In this document: piece by piece, positions 7,988 to 17,171 of the stretch
Layout of the letters: each line of letters starts with the position of its first letter
Position numbering within the stretch: position 1 is the first letter of the stretch
Assembly (NCBI RefSeq): GCF_001724715.1
Contig: NZ_MEFG01000016.1
Span: 21,294-85,293, forward strand
Source of the DNA: Sphingomonas sp. SCN 67-18
GTDB taxonomy: Bacteria > Pseudomonadota > Alphaproteobacteria > Sphingomonadales > Sphingomonadaceae
Direction: 5' to 3'
DNA: 64,000 bases
Notes under the pieces: generated by a model
The model's input: the letters and a program-made list of their open reading frames with translations, nothing else
What the model was told of the DNA's origin: nothing
The model's database searches: none
Program-made: the position numbers and the translations under genes

Positions 7988-8340
7988 ACGTTACCGGACC
8001 GATGGGTGCGGACCGGGTGATGGCGCTGCGCGCCCAGATCCTGGAACGCAACGAGGCGCTGAAACGCGCCAATGCGGGCGCCCCGGCCGCGCCTGCGCCG
8101 GGCGGTTCGTCTGGCGTCGGCGGCGGTTTCGCCGCGACGCTGGAAGCCGCGCTGAAAAGCGTCAACGAATCCCAGAACGCGGCACGGGCCGCCAGCGAAG
8201 CCTATGAACGCGGCGAAACCGTCGACGTGGCAAAGGTGATGCTGGCCCGCCAGCAGGCCTCGATCGGCTTTGAAGCGACGCTTCAGGTCAGAAACAAACT
8301 CCTGTCCGCCTACAAGGACATCATGAGCATGCCGGTGTAA
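7984..8340 (+). CDS. fliE: Flagellar hook-basal body protein FliE
   Basis: A 118-residue protein with the FliE C-terminal signature: SFAATLEAALKSV-like helix, then VMLARQQASIGFEATLQVRNKLLSAYKDIMSMPV, ending in the usual MxxPV. FliE joins the MS ring to the rod. ATG at 7984 gives an ATGA overlap with the regulator and has GGAG (7971-7974) 9 bases upstream; ATG at 7978 would add MG but leaves only 3 bases to the GGAG. It is followed directly by fliF, the usual partner. Confidence 0.93.
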   Translation: MNVTGPMGADRVMALRAQILERNEALKRANAGAPAAPAPGGSSGVGGGFAATLEAALKSVNESQNAARAASEAYERGETVDVAKVMLARQQASIGFEATLQVRNKLLSAYKDIMSMPV

Positions 8341-8343
8341 CCC

Positions 8344-10032
8344 ATGGCGACAAACGCACTCTCCGTTCAGGGCGAGGTTCTCGCCCCGGCCACCGCCTCT
8401 CCCCCGTCGGGTCTCGCCCGTGCGGGGCGGAGCCCCATGGCGTCCTTCGGGTCGCTGCTCACCCAGCCCGCCGTGCGCAGGAGCATCCCGCTCATCGTCG
8501 CGCTGGCGCTGGTCGGCGCGGCCGCGCTGGCCTGGATTGCCATCGCCACGCCCCCGCAAAAGGTGCTGTTCTCCGGCCTCAACGATGCGGACAAGGCGGC
8601 GATGTCGGAAGCATTGTCGCAGGCGAGCATCGCCAACCGCGTCGATCCGCAATCCGGCACGCTGACGGTGGGCGAGGACGATTATTACCGCGCCCGCATG
8701 CTGCTGGCCTCGCAAAACCTGCCCAAGGCCACGCCCGGCGGCTATGCGATACTGGACCAGCTGCCGATGGGCGTCAGCCGCGCCGTGGAAGGCGAGCGGC
8801 TGCGCCAGGCCCGCGAGACCGAACTCGCCAAGTCGATCGAGGAGATCGAGGCGGTCACGGAAGCGCGCGTCCACCTGGCCATGCCTGAAAACACCGTGTT
8901 CGTGCGCGACAACGCCGCGCCGTCCGCTTCGGTGATCGTCCGGCTCAATCAGGGCCGTTCGCTGGCCGACGCGCAGGTCCGCTCCATCGTCAACCTCGTC
9001 GCCTCGTCGGTGCCGGGGATGAAGCCGGAGGCGGTCACCATCGTCGACGGCAGCGGCCAGCTGCTGACCAAGCCGGGCGGCGCCGCCAGCAGCACCGCCG
9101 CGGGCGACGAACGCATCGATTTCCAGCGTCGCGTCGAGGCCAAATATCGCGACCAGCTGACCCAGCTGCTCACGCCCCTGCTGGGCGCGGGCAATTTCAG
9201 CGCCGAGGTGCAGGCCGATGTCGACCTGAACGAGACGCAGGCAACGCGCGAAACCTATGATAAGGCGGGCGCGCTGCGCGCCGAACAGGGCAGCTGGACC
9301 GGCAACCAGACGGATCAGGCCCCGGCCAGCGGCATCCCCGGCACGCTGTCGAACACGCCGCCGCCGGCCACCGCCGTCAAGGCCGGGCAGGCCGCCGCCG
9401 CAACCGGCCCCGCCGCCGCGCCGGCAGCCAAGCTCCCGGATTCGATGAAGCAGTCCGATCAATATGCCCGCTCCTACGAGCTGGACAAGGAAGTCTCCGT
9501 CACCCGCGCCGCGCCCGGATCGGTGCAGCGCCTGTCGGTGGCGGTCGTGCTGCGCGATGCGGAAGGGGCCAAGCCCCGCACCCCGGCCGAGATCGAACAG
9601 CTGACCAATCTGGTCCGCGCCGCCGTCGGTTTCGACCAGCGCCGCAACGATCAGGTCACCGTCATCTCGCGCAAGTTCGCCACCACCGGCGAAGCGGAGG
9701 CCGCCCCCTGGTACGATGCCGGCTGGGTGCCGCTGCTGGCGCGCAACCTGACGGCGCTCATCATCGCGTTGCTGGTCATCCTGCTGGGCGTGCGCCCGCT
9801 GGTTTCCGGCCTGATGCGCCGCAAATCGGCCGAGCCCGCCCAGGAAGGCGAGATTTCCGGCGGCACCCTTGGCGGCCCGCCGCGTGAGCCGGTCAGCATC
9901 GAGATGCTGGATGGCGCGCGCAGCTATGACGACAAGGTCAATCTGGTGCGCGATTTCACCCGAGACAATCCCGCCCGCGCCGCGCTGGCCGTGCGCGACA
10001 TGATCCGCGCCGACGAAAAGCAGGGAGCCTAG
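8344..10032 (+). CDS. fliF: Flagellar MS-ring protein FliF
   Basis: A 562-residue protein of normal FliF length. A hydrophobic helix lies at about residues 48-67, followed by the ring-building domain with the KVLFSGL, YYRARMLLASQNLPK and EIEAVTEARVHLAMPE stretches. A proline/alanine-rich region (about 325-365) and a second transmembrane helix near 470-495 precede the cytoplasmic tail that binds FliG. It builds the inner-membrane ring on which the switch and export gate assemble. The gap to fliE is 3 bases. Confidence 0.97.
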   Translation: MATNALSVQGEVLAPATASPPSGLARAGRSPMASFGSLLTQPAVRRSIPLIVALALVGAAALAWIAIATPPQKVLFSGLNDADKAAMSEALSQASIANRVDPQSGTLTVGEDDYYRARMLLASQNLPKATPGGYAILDQLPMGVSRAVEGERLRQARETELAKSIEEIEAVTEARVHLAMPENTVFVRDNAAPSASVIVRLNQGRSLADAQVRSIVNLVASSVPGMKPEAVTIVDGSGQLLTKPGGAASSTAAGDERIDFQRRVEAKYRDQLTQLLTPLLGAGNFSAEVQADVDLNETQATRETYDKAGALRAEQGSWTGNQTDQAPASGIPGTLSNTPPPATAVKAGQAAAATGPAAAPAAKLPDSMKQSDQYARSYELDKEVSVTRAAPGSVQRLSVAVVLRDAEGAKPRTPAEIEQLTNLVRAAVGFDQRRNDQVTVISRKFATTGEAEAAPWYDAGWVPLLARNLTALIIALLVILLGVRPLVSGLMRRKSAEPAQEGEISGGTLGGPPREPVSIEMLDGARSYDDKVNLVRDFTRDNPARAALAVRDMIRADEKQGA

Positions 10033-10034
10033 TG

Positions 10035-11042
10035 ATGGAAGCGGTTGGCCGCAATTTCACGGGCGTCGAGCGCGCCGCCGTGCTGATGATGCTGGTCGGC
10101 GAGGAAGAAGCGGCGGCCATCCTGCAAAAGCTTGAGCCGGACGAGGTGCGGATGCTGGGCAAAGCGATGTTCGCCGTCGCCGACGTCGCTGAACCACAGG
10201 TCGCCCATGTCCTCGACGATTTCGTGTCCAAGGCCAAGGACAGGACCGCCATCGGCTTCGATCCGCGCCCGCAGATCGAAACGATGATGACCCGCGCGCT
10301 CGGCCCGGACAAGGCGGACAGCGTGCTCGCCCGCATCACCCCGCGCGAAGAGGTCTGCACGCTCGACCTGCTCGACTGGCTCGACGCATCGGAGATCGCG
10401 GCGCTGGTGGAGGACGAACATCCCCAGATCGCGGCGGTGCTGATCGCCAATCTCGACCCCGCCGTGGCGGCGGAGGTGCTGCAGCTGATGCCGGACGCCG
10501 TCCAGCCGGACGTGCTTCACCGCATCGCCAAGCTCGGCCCGATCCAGCCGGACGCCATCGACATGCTGCGCAGCGTGCTCAGCAGCCGCATGGGCAGCGC
10601 AACCGCGCCGGCGGCCGTCCCGCTGGGCGGCACGCGCGAGGCGGCGGCGATCATGAACAACACCCGCCGCGCCACCGAGCAGCGGGTGATGCCGCGCCTG
10701 GCCAAGATGGACAAGGAAACCGCCCGCGCCATCGAGGAGGAGATGTTCGTGTTCGATCATCTGCTCGCGCTCGACGACAAGAATATGGGCACGCTGCTGC
10801 GCAGCGTAGAGGCGGATATATTGACGCTGGCGCTGAAGGGCGTGGACGAGACGGCGCGCAACCGCTTCCTCGGCTGCATGTCCCAGCGCGCCGCCGACGG
10901 CATACGCGACGAGATGGAAGCGCGCGGCCCGATGCGGCTGAGCGAGGTTCTGGAGGCGCAGCGCGCCATCCTCAACATCGCCCGCCAGCTCGCCAAGGAC
11001 GGCACGATCATGATGGGCGGCAAGGATGACGATTATGTCTAG
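10035..11042 (+). CDS. fliG: Flagellar motor switch protein FliG
   Basis: A 335-residue switch protein. The middle domain shows the EHPQ motif (in LVEDEHPQIAAVLI) and the C-terminal domain shows FDHLLALDD, with the charged torque helix DETARNRFLGCMSQRAADGI near the end. FliG couples the MS ring to the stator and to FliM. The ATG at 10035 is preferred to a GTG at 10032 because GGGAG (10023-10027) lies 7 bases upstream of it. Its stop lies inside the fliH reading frame. Confidence 0.96.
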   Translation: MEAVGRNFTGVERAAVLMMLVGEEEAAAILQKLEPDEVRMLGKAMFAVADVAEPQVAHVLDDFVSKAKDRTAIGFDPRPQIETMMTRALGPDKADSVLARITPREEVCTLDLLDWLDASEIAALVEDEHPQIAAVLIANLDPAVAAEVLQLMPDAVQPDVLHRIAKLGPIQPDAIDMLRSVLSSRMGSATAPAAVPLGGTREAAAIMNNTRRATEQRVMPRLAKMDKETARAIEEEMFVFDHLLALDDKNMGTLLRSVEADILTLALKGVDETARNRFLGCMSQRAADGIRDEMEARGPMRLSEVLEAQRAILNIARQLAKDGTIMMGGKDDDYV

Positions 11043-11805
11043 GGCGTTCGCCACCGGCGCGGAGGCGCAGAGCGTCGGGGGCGATGCGCTCGCCCGGCTG
11101 ATGGCCGGCATGCGCGGCGCTTTTTCCGCCGTCGATCCGGGCGGCCCGGCGCGCGGCCACGCCGCCTATGAGCCGCAAGGCCCGGTCTCCTTCTCGCCCG
11201 CCCCCGGCCCCCGGCATTTCAGCCCGGCCGAACCCGGCACCAACCCCACCGAGGGGTGGGATCCGTTCGATCCGCTCGGCGCCGGGGCGCAACCCGCGCA
11301 ACCGGCCGCCGAACCGCTGGACAGCATCGCGCAGGCGCGCGCAGATGGCTTCGCCGCCGGCATCGCCGCCGCCGAACAGGCCGCGCTCGACGCGCGCCGG
11401 GGCGACAGCGAGGCCATCGACCGGCTCGTCGCCGCGCTGTCGCGGCTCGAAGGCTATGACCGCGAGACACTGGCCCGGCGGCTGCGCCAGACCGTGCTCT
11501 ATCTGGTCGGCCGGCTGGTCGGCGAAAGCGGCGTCTCGGCGGATCTGCTCACCGGCCGCATCGAAGCGGCGGTGGCGCTGCTCGCCGACAGTTCGGAAGC
11601 GGCGAAGCTGCGGCTCCACCCCGACGACCTGAAACTGGTCGAGGGCCAGCTGCCGGATCGCACCGTGGCGATCGCCGACAAGGGCATGGAGCGCGGCGGC
11701 TTTTCCATCGAGACCAGGACAACGGTCATCGAGGACGGCCCCACCGCCTGGCTGACCCAGCTCGCCGCCGCGATCGACCGCACCGCCCTGCCCGACGCCC
11801 ATTGA
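11026..11805 (+). CDS. fliH: Flagellar export ATPase regulator FliH
   Basis: A 259-residue protein with a variable, proline- and glycine-rich first third and a conserved C-terminal domain (about 140-255) with the LRLHPDDLKLVEGQL pattern found in FliH and the related type III stator proteins. FliH binds and restrains FliI and links it to FliN. The start overlaps fliG by 17 bases; an in-frame ATG at 11035 has AAGG 9 bases upstream and is an equally good start. fliI follows 25 bases later. Confidence 0.88.
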   Translation: MTIMSRAFATGAEAQSVGGDALARLMAGMRGAFSAVDPGGPARGHAAYEPQGPVSFSPAPGPRHFSPAEPGTNPTEGWDPFDPLGAGAQPAQPAAEPLDSIAQARADGFAAGIAAAEQAALDARRGDSEAIDRLVAALSRLEGYDRETLARRLRQTVLYLVGRLVGESGVSADLLTGRIEAAVALLADSSEAAKLRLHPDDLKLVEGQLPDRTVAIADKGMERGGFSIETRTTVIEDGPTAWLTQLAAAIDRTALPDAH

Positions 11806-11830
11806 TCCGCACAGCCGGGATATCCCTTCC

Positions 11831-13159
11831 ATGTTGAACCGGTTCGCGAACGACTATCTCGATCGCCTCCAGCTGCCTTTCACGCCGAAACCCGAGATCA
11901 TCGGGCGGCTCGCCTCCTATGACGGGCTGTTGATGGAGGCGGTGGGCCTGTCCCTGCCGGTCGGCACGGTCTGCAAGGTCGGCGCCGTCGCCGGGCAGAG
12001 CGTGGAGGCGGAGGTGATCGGCTTTCGCGCCGGCCGCACGCTGATGATGAACCTGGGCGGCCCCGCCGCGCTGCTGCCCGAAGCGCCGGTGCGCCCGGTC
12101 GGCCAGCCGGGCGAGGCGCAGGTCGGCGCCGCGCTGCTCGGCCGGGTGGTCGACGGCGCGGGCAAGCCCATCGACGGCCTCGGCCCCATTCGCGGCGCGA
12201 AAAGCTGGCCGCTGGCCGGCAAGCTGCAAAACCCGCTGGATCGCGGCCGCGTGCTCGAACCGCTGGATGTCGGCGTGCGCGCCATCAACGGGCTGCTCAC
12301 CATCGGCCAGGGCCAGCGCGTCGGCATCATGGCCGGCTCCGGCGTCGGCAAGTCCGTGCTGCTGGGCATGATCGTGCGCAGCGTGAAGGCGGATGTCGTC
12401 GTCGTCGGCCTGATCGGCGAGCGCAGCCGTGAAGTCACCGACTTCCTCGAAACCAAGGTTTCCGGCGAAGCCCGCAAGCGCGCGGTGATCGTCGCCGTGC
12501 CGGCCAATCATTCGCCGGTGCTGCGCATCCGCGGCGCGATGCGGGCGACCGCCATCGCAGAGGCTTTCCGCGACGAGGGCAAGCGCGTCCTGCTCATCAT
12601 GGACAGCCTCACCCGCGTCGCCCATGCCGGGCGCGAAATCGGGCTGGCGCTGGGCGAACCGGCGTCGGCGCGCGGCTACCCGCCTTCCGCCATCGCGATG
12701 CTGCCCAACCTGATCGAACGGGCCGGCGCCAACGTCACCGGCGGCGGGTCGATCACCGCCATCTACACCGTGCTGGCGGACGGCGACGACGGCAGCGATC
12801 CGGTGGTGGACAGCGCCCGCGCCATATTGGACGGCCATATCGTGCTGTCGCGTGGGCTTGCCGAGCGCGGCGTCTATCCCGCCATCGATCTCGGCCCCTC
12901 GGTCAGCCGGGTGATGACCGACATCGCCGGGGGCGAGCATATCCACGCCGCCCGCGTGCTGCGCCGCCACCTCGCCACCTATGAGGAAAATCGCGACCTG
13001 ATCCTGATGGGCGCCTATCGCGGCGGCACGGATCCGGCGATCGACCAGGCGATGGCCTGCCATCCCGCCATATTGGAATTCATCCGCCAGGACGCGGACC
13101 TGCCGGTCGGCATGGATGAGGCGGTGGCCGAGCTGGTCGGCCTGTTCGGCGACGGCTGA
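11831..13159 (+). CDS. fliI: Flagellum-specific ATPase FliI
   Basis: A 442-residue ATPase of the F1-beta family. Walker A is GSGVGKS (169-175), and the type III ATPase landmarks GLIGERSREVTDFLE (about 195-209), LLIMDSLTRVA and ASARGYPPS are present. It separates export substrates from chaperones and, with FliH and FliJ, helps load the export gate. The stop overlaps the fliJ start as TGATG, consistent with translational coupling. Confidence 0.97.
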   Translation: MLNRFANDYLDRLQLPFTPKPEIIGRLASYDGLLMEAVGLSLPVGTVCKVGAVAGQSVEAEVIGFRAGRTLMMNLGGPAALLPEAPVRPVGQPGEAQVGAALLGRVVDGAGKPIDGLGPIRGAKSWPLAGKLQNPLDRGRVLEPLDVGVRAINGLLTIGQGQRVGIMAGSGVGKSVLLGMIVRSVKADVVVVGLIGERSREVTDFLETKVSGEARKRAVIVAVPANHSPVLRIRGAMRATAIAEAFRDEGKRVLLIMDSLTRVAHAGREIGLALGEPASARGYPPSAIAMLPNLIERAGANVTGGGSITAIYTVLADGDDGSDPVVDSARAILDGHIVLSRGLAERGVYPAIDLGPSVSRVMTDIAGGEHIHAARVLRRHLATYEENRDLILMGAYRGGTDPAIDQAMACHPAILEFIRQDADLPVGMDEAVAELVGLFGDG

Positions 13160-13596
13160 TGGCCGGGCGCGACAAGGCCCGGCTGGGCCGGCTTCTGCAC
13201 GTCCGCTCGCTCCAGCTCGATCAGGCCCGGGCGGAAGAGATGCTGGCGGCGGAACGGGCGAGCAGCGCCAGTTCGCTCGCCGCGCGCATCGCCTCGCTGT
13301 CGCAGGATGTCGCCCCGCGCGAAGGGGCGCAGCACGGCCTCTCGCTGTTCGCCGCCGCCCATTACCGCCAGCGCCTCGCCCGCTCGCAGGAGGAAGCGGA
13401 ACGCCGCGTCGCCGCAGCCGCCGAGCAGCTGGACAGCGCCCGCCAGATCACCGGCGCCGCCAAGCGCGACCATGGCGCCATCGAAAAACTCATCGAGCGT
13501 GAGCTTGACGCGCGGGCCGTCGCCGCCCGCCGGGCGCTGGAAAACGCGCCCCACCCCACCCAGGCCTTGGCACGGTCCTTGCGGAGCACGGGCTGA
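13159..13596 (+). CDS. fliJ: FliJ-type flagellar export protein
   Basis: A 145-residue, almost entirely helical and strongly charged protein rich in Ala, Arg and Glu, with coiled-coil character over its whole length. FliJ is the central stalk of the export ATPase and a chaperone escort. Family conservation is low; the call rests on size, coiled coil and its place between fliI and fliK. The 3' end contains the sigma-54 promoter for fliK. Confidence 0.8.
   Translation: MAGRDKARLGRLLHVRSLQLDQARAEEMLAAERASSASSLAARIASLSQDVAPREGAQHGLSLFAAAHYRQRLARSQEEAERRVAAAAEQLDSARQITGAAKRDHGAIEKLIERELDARAVAARRALENAPHPTQALARSLRSTG
13568..13583 (+). promoter_or_regulatory. Sigma-54 promoter inside the end of fliJ, reading into fliK
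   Basis: TGGCAC at 13568-13573, a 5-base spacer, then TTGCG at 13579-13583. All core -24 bases and the -12 TTGC are present. It lies 38 bases upstream of the GTG of fliK, nearly the same distance as the sigma-54 promoter upstream of 527. It would allow fliK and the following genes to be transcribed separately from fliE-J. Confidence 0.8.
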
Positions 13597-13621
13597 ACAA
13601 GACCGCTTCGAAGGATTTCGG

Positions 13622-15040
13622 GTGACTGGCATATCGATAGACGGCATCGCGGCGGCTCTCCCGACCGGTCCTACCCCGCCTCCGGGCGCGGGAAACGGCC
13701 GTTTCGCAGGGCTGATCGCAGATCTGTCCGCCCGCATGAAGGCCGGTGCGCCCGCCGCCGACGCGCCGCTGCCGGACGGCCTGACCTTGCCGGTGGACCG
13801 GCAGAATCTTGCCGGTGACGATGCCGCCGGCGCCGCGCCACAGGACATGGCCGATGATGACGATGCGGACGCCATGCCGATCGTCCTGACCGCCTACATC
13901 CCAGTCCCCGTCGCCGCGCCCGGCGTTGCCCTCGCGCCGAACTGGAAAATGCCCGTGCTGGCCGCCGCCCCCCGCACCATCGCCCTGCCCGAAACGGCAG
14001 CGATAGCGCCCAAGACGGCGGAAGCGCCGACGCCCGCGCCCGCGACGCCGGCAAACGCCACCCCGCCGGTCATGCCGACCGACACCGCCACCGCTGCTAC
14101 TGCCGCCCCGGTCATCACGCCCCTGGCAGATCCCGCCGCCGCGCCCGCGAAGATCGCGCTTCCCGCCCCGGCCGCCAGCCAGCGCCCGGACGCGCCGATC
14201 GCCACCCCGGCAACGCCGCAAACCCCGTCGCAGCCCCAGCCGGCCGTCGCGGTCGCGACCCCTATCGCCCCGCAGCCCATCCCGACGCCCGCCGCCGCGC
14301 CGACCATCGCGCCGCCGGAAGCCGCGCCCGTCGCCGCGCCCGCCAGCCAAATCCCGCACCACGCGGCCGAAGGCACCGCCGCCCGCCCCGCGCCGATCGC
14401 GGCGATCGCCCCGGCCCAGGCCGCGCAGGCCGCCCCCGCCATCGTCGCGAACGCCGCCATCAGCCTCACCCCTGCCGAGGATCGCCCGGCCACCGCCGAC
14501 AGCGCCGTAGAACCGGCCTCCACCGGCGGCATCGCGGCGCTCGCCCCCGCCCCCGCGCCTGCCGTCCACCGCGCCGCCGCGCCGGCGGCAACGCAGCCGG
14601 CCATCGATACCGGCCGGGCGGAATGGATCGAGGCGCTGGTCGACCGGATCGACGAGATGCGCGGCCATGGCGGTCACCGCGAAACCCGCATCCGCCTGCT
14701 GCCCGACGCGCTCGGCGCGGTCGACGTCCGCATCCAGCGCGACGGAGACCGGGTGAACGTCCACTTCGTCACCGAAAATCCCCACGCCCGCGCGCTGCTC
14801 AACGAAGCCGCGCCGCGCCTGGTCGAAATGGCCGAATCGCGCGGGCTGAAGCTGGGCGACACCGGCGTCCGCCACGACAATGGCCAGTCGCAAGCCGGGC
14901 AATCGCAGGCCGGCCAGTCCCAGGCGGACCAGCAGCGCGCCGATCAGCAGCGCACCGAATCGACCCGCCGCGCCGCATCCCGGCCGGCCGCCGCAAACCC
15001 CGATGCCGCGCCGGATGAACCCGGCGAGCGCATCGCCTGA
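13622..15040 (+). CDS. fliK: Flagellar hook-length control protein FliK
   Basis: A 472-residue protein read from GTG at 13622; the same frame stays open far upstream but overlaps fliJ, and the sigma-54 promoter at 13568 fixes the start. Residues about 90-320 are a long alanine/proline-rich ruler region of low complexity. The C-terminal Flg_hook domain (about 335-420) shows the pattern RIRLLPDALGAVDVRIQRDGDRVNVHFV, which senses the export gate FlhB and switches export from hook to filament. The tail holds five 15-base tandem repeats. Nothing else fits this position. Confidence 0.88.
   Translation: MTGISIDGIAAALPTGPTPPPGAGNGRFAGLIADLSARMKAGAPAADAPLPDGLTLPVDRQNLAGDDAAGAAPQDMADDDDADAMPIVLTAYIPVPVAAPGVALAPNWKMPVLAAAPRTIALPETAAIAPKTAEAPTPAPATPANATPPVMPTDTATAATAAPVITPLADPAAAPAKIALPAPAASQRPDAPIATPATPQTPSQPQPAVAVATPIAPQPIPTPAAAPTIAPPEAAPVAAPASQIPHHAAEGTAARPAPIAAIAPAQAAQAAPAIVANAAISLTPAEDRPATADSAVEPASTGGIAALAPAPAPAVHRAAAPAATQPAIDTGRAEWIEALVDRIDEMRGHGGHRETRIRLLPDALGAVDVRIQRDGDRVNVHFVTENPHARALLNEAAPRLVEMAESRGLKLGDTGVRHDNGQSQAGQSQAGQSQADQQRADQQRTESTRRAASRPAAANPDAAPDEPGERIA
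14882..14956 (+). repeat. Five tandem 15-base repeats in the fliK tail
   Basis: Three units encode GQSQA (14882-14926) and two encode DQQRA and DQQRT (14927-14956). The units are in frame, so copy-number change would keep the protein readable and alter only the length of the hydrophilic tail. Confidence 0.8.
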
Positions 15041-15066
15041 CCCCATTACAAGCAAGGACGACTTCC

Positions 15067-15654
15067 GTGAGCGATGAACCCAAGAAGAAGAAAAAGGGCA
15101 AGATGGGCAAGATGCTGATGATCGGCGGCGCGCTGGTGCTGCTGATCGGCGGCGGTGCGGGCGCGGGCGTTTACTTCGTCCGCTCCGGCATGGTCGGCGG
15201 CGAGGCCAAGCCCGTCGACAACCGGCCCCAGCTGGTGCTCAAGGGCACCAAGCCCAAGGTGGAGGGCGAAGGCGAAGGCGGAGAAGGCGGCGGCGAAGCC
15301 AGCGCCGAATCCGCCCCGTCGGAAGGCGGCGAGAAATATGAATCCAGCTACTTCCCGATGGAAAAGGAATTCACCTCCAACCTGCGGGACAGCGTCCACC
15401 TGATCCAGGTCGGGCTGGCCGTCTCCACCAATTACGATCAGCGCGTCATCAATCATCTGAAGGCGCACGAGATCGCGGTCCGCTCCGCCGTGCTGATGAC
15501 TCTGGGCGAGACGGATGAGGAGCAGGTGTTCAGCGCGGAGGGCAAAACCGCCCTGCAAAAGCGCCTGGTGAAGGCAATCAACGCCGTTTTGATCGAAAAG
15601 GAAGGATTTGGCGGCGTTGGTAACGTCTATTTTACCAATTTTATCGTTCAGTAA
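15067..15654 (+). CDS. fliL: Flagellar basal body-associated protein FliL
   Basis: A 195-residue protein starting at GTG 15067 with AAGGA 10 bases upstream. A lysine-rich cytoplasmic start (KKKKKGK) is followed by one transmembrane helix (about 20-40), a Glu/Gly-rich linker and the periplasmic FliL domain, which ends in the typical VYFTNFIVQ. FliL surrounds the stator units and supports torque. It precedes fliM as in most flagellar operons. Confidence 0.93.
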   Translation: MSDEPKKKKKGKMGKMLMIGGALVLLIGGGAGAGVYFVRSGMVGGEAKPVDNRPQLVLKGTKPKVEGEGEGGEGGGEASAESAPSEGGEKYESSYFPMEKEFTSNLRDSVHLIQVGLAVSTNYDQRVINHLKAHEIAVRSAVLMTLGETDEEQVFSAEGKTALQKRLVKAINAVLIEKEGFGGVGNVYFTNFIVQ

Positions 15655-15682
15655 CCATAGATGGTAACCAAAGGGATCCCCG

Positions 15683-16615
15683 ATGCTCGATGAGGAGCTG
15701 ATCACGGTCGAAAAAGCGGCCGGCGCGCAGCATGCCCATGCGCTGGGCGGCGCGACCCCCAGCGCGCTGGGCGATCTCAACGCCGTGCAGCATATGGGCA
15801 GCCACCTGGCGCGCGGCATGCGCGGGGTGTTCGAGCCGCTGCTGCGCCGCCAGCCCCGCATCGCGGCGGAGCCGGTCGCGACCAAGAGCTTCGACGCCTA
15901 TCTGGACGAGCGCGGGCCGGGCCTGTCCAGCATCACGCTGGTCAGCATGGCGCCGCTCAACGGCCAGGCGATGATCGTGCTGGACGGCGCGCTGGTGCTG
16001 GAGATGGTTGACCTGTTCTTCGGCGGCACCGGCACGGTGCCTGATCCCATGCCCGGCGAATTCACGCCGACGGCGGAGGCGATGATCGGCCGGGCCACCG
16101 CCGCGCTCGCCGAACGCATGGCGACGGCGTGGAACGCCATGGCTGAAATCGATTTTCGCGCCGGGCGCAGCGAATCCAACCCCGCCATGCTGTCGCATAT
16201 CGACGGCGAGGAACGCGTGGTCGTCACCCGCTTCACCATGGCGCTGGGCGAAGGCCGCAGCAGCACCGTCGACATCCTCTACCCGGTCAAGGCGCTGAAG
16301 CCGATCGCCGGCGTGCTGGGCGCCAAGGTCCAGTCGCGGCGCGGCGGGGGCGATCCGGCCTGGCTGGGCGGCCTGACCCGCGCGGTGATGAACGTGAAGC
16401 TGCCGGTGCGCTCCGTGCTGGCGGAACCTGTCATCCCGCTCGCCAAGCTGATGGCGCTGCAGGCCGGAGACATCATCCCGATCAGCTTCGGCCCGGAAGT
16501 GCCGCTGCTGGTGGCGGAAAACCGTTTCGCGCGCGGCGCGGTGGGGGCGGCCAACGGCCGCGCCGCCATCCGCGTCAACCGCATCGAACAATATGACGAC
16601 GAGGACATGAAATGA
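15683..16615 (+). CDS. fliM: Flagellar motor switch protein FliM
   Basis: A 310-residue protein with the CheC-like middle domain (LVSMAPLNGQAMIVLDGALVLEMVDLFFGG) and a C-terminal SpoA/FliN-like domain (LPVRSVLAEPVIPLAKLMALQAGDIIPI). FliM forms the switch ring between FliG and FliN. An in-frame TAA at 15665 rules out a longer N-terminus. The first residues (MLDEELITVEKAAG) lack the LSQ.EIDALL peptide that binds phosphorylated CheY in other FliM proteins. A small ACCAT/ATGGT inverted repeat lies in the fliL-fliM gap. Confidence 0.92.
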   Translation: MLDEELITVEKAAGAQHAHALGGATPSALGDLNAVQHMGSHLARGMRGVFEPLLRRQPRIAAEPVATKSFDAYLDERGPGLSSITLVSMAPLNGQAMIVLDGALVLEMVDLFFGGTGTVPDPMPGEFTPTAEAMIGRATAALAERMATAWNAMAEIDFRAGRSESNPAMLSHIDGEERVVVTRFTMALGEGRSSTVDILYPVKALKPIAGVLGAKVQSRRGGGDPAWLGGLTRAVMNVKLPVRSVLAEPVIPLAKLMALQAGDIIPISFGPEVPLLVAENRFARGAVGAANGRAAIRVNRIEQYDDEDMK

Positions 16616-16911
16616 CCGACATGAGCAGCGGCTTTCCCGTGGATGCGGGCGTGGCCGCAAATTTCCGCCTGTTGCAGGACGTCGACGTGCGCCTGTCGGT
16701 AGAGGTCGGCGCGGCCTCGCTGAAGCTGCGCGAACTGCTGGCGCTGGGCGAATCCAGCGTCGTGGAGCTGGATCGCCATGCCAATGAACTGCTCGACGTG
16801 CTGGTCAACGGCACGCTGATCGGCCGTGGCGAGGTGGTGACGGTGGGCGACCGCTTCGGCATCCGCATCACTGAACTGGCCGATCCCCAGGCGGCGGCCG
16901 CCACGCTGTGA
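16612..16911 (+). CDS. fliN: Flagellar motor switch protein FliN
   Basis: A 99-residue protein consisting of one SpoA domain: LLQDVDVRLSVEVG, then LRELLALGESSVVELDRHANE, VNGTLIGRGEVVTVGDRFGIRI. FliN forms the lower switch ring and docks FliH. Overlaps fliM by ATGA at 16612 and fliO by GTGA. Confidence 0.96.
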   Translation: MTDMSSGFPVDAGVAANFRLLQDVDVRLSVEVGAASLKLRELLALGESSVVELDRHANELLDVLVNGTLIGRGEVVTVGDRFGIRITELADPQAAAATL

Positions 16912-17171
16912 TCGGCACCTATCTGCTGAAGCTGGCGCTGCTGCTTCCGCTCGTCTGCGGCCTGCTGGTGCTGTGCCTGTGGGCATGGCGCAAGCTGGAG
17001 GCGCGGATGCCCGGCGCGCCCGCCAACCGCATGATGGCGGTCAAGGAAACCATGATGGTCTCGCCCGGCCTCCGGCTCGCCGTGATCGAGTTCGAAGGGC
17101 GCAAGCTGCTCGTCTCGGTCGGGCGCGGCGGCGTCAACCTGATCGACAAGGTCGAATCGCCCCATGGCTGA
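16908..17171 (+). CDS. fliO: Flagellar biosynthetic protein FliO
   Basis: An 87-residue protein from GTG 16908, overlapping the fliN stop. One transmembrane helix (about 5-28) is followed by a short cytoplasmic domain with the FliO pattern VKETMMVSPGLRLAVIEFEGRKLLVSVG. FliO helps FliP assemble into the export gate. It is at the short end for the family. The next gene, fliP, starts inside its 3' end. Confidence 0.88.
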   Translation: MIGTYLLKLALLLPLVCGLLVLCLWAWRKLEARMPGAPANRMMAVKETMMVSPGLRLAVIEFEGRKLLVSVGRGGVNLIDKVESPHG

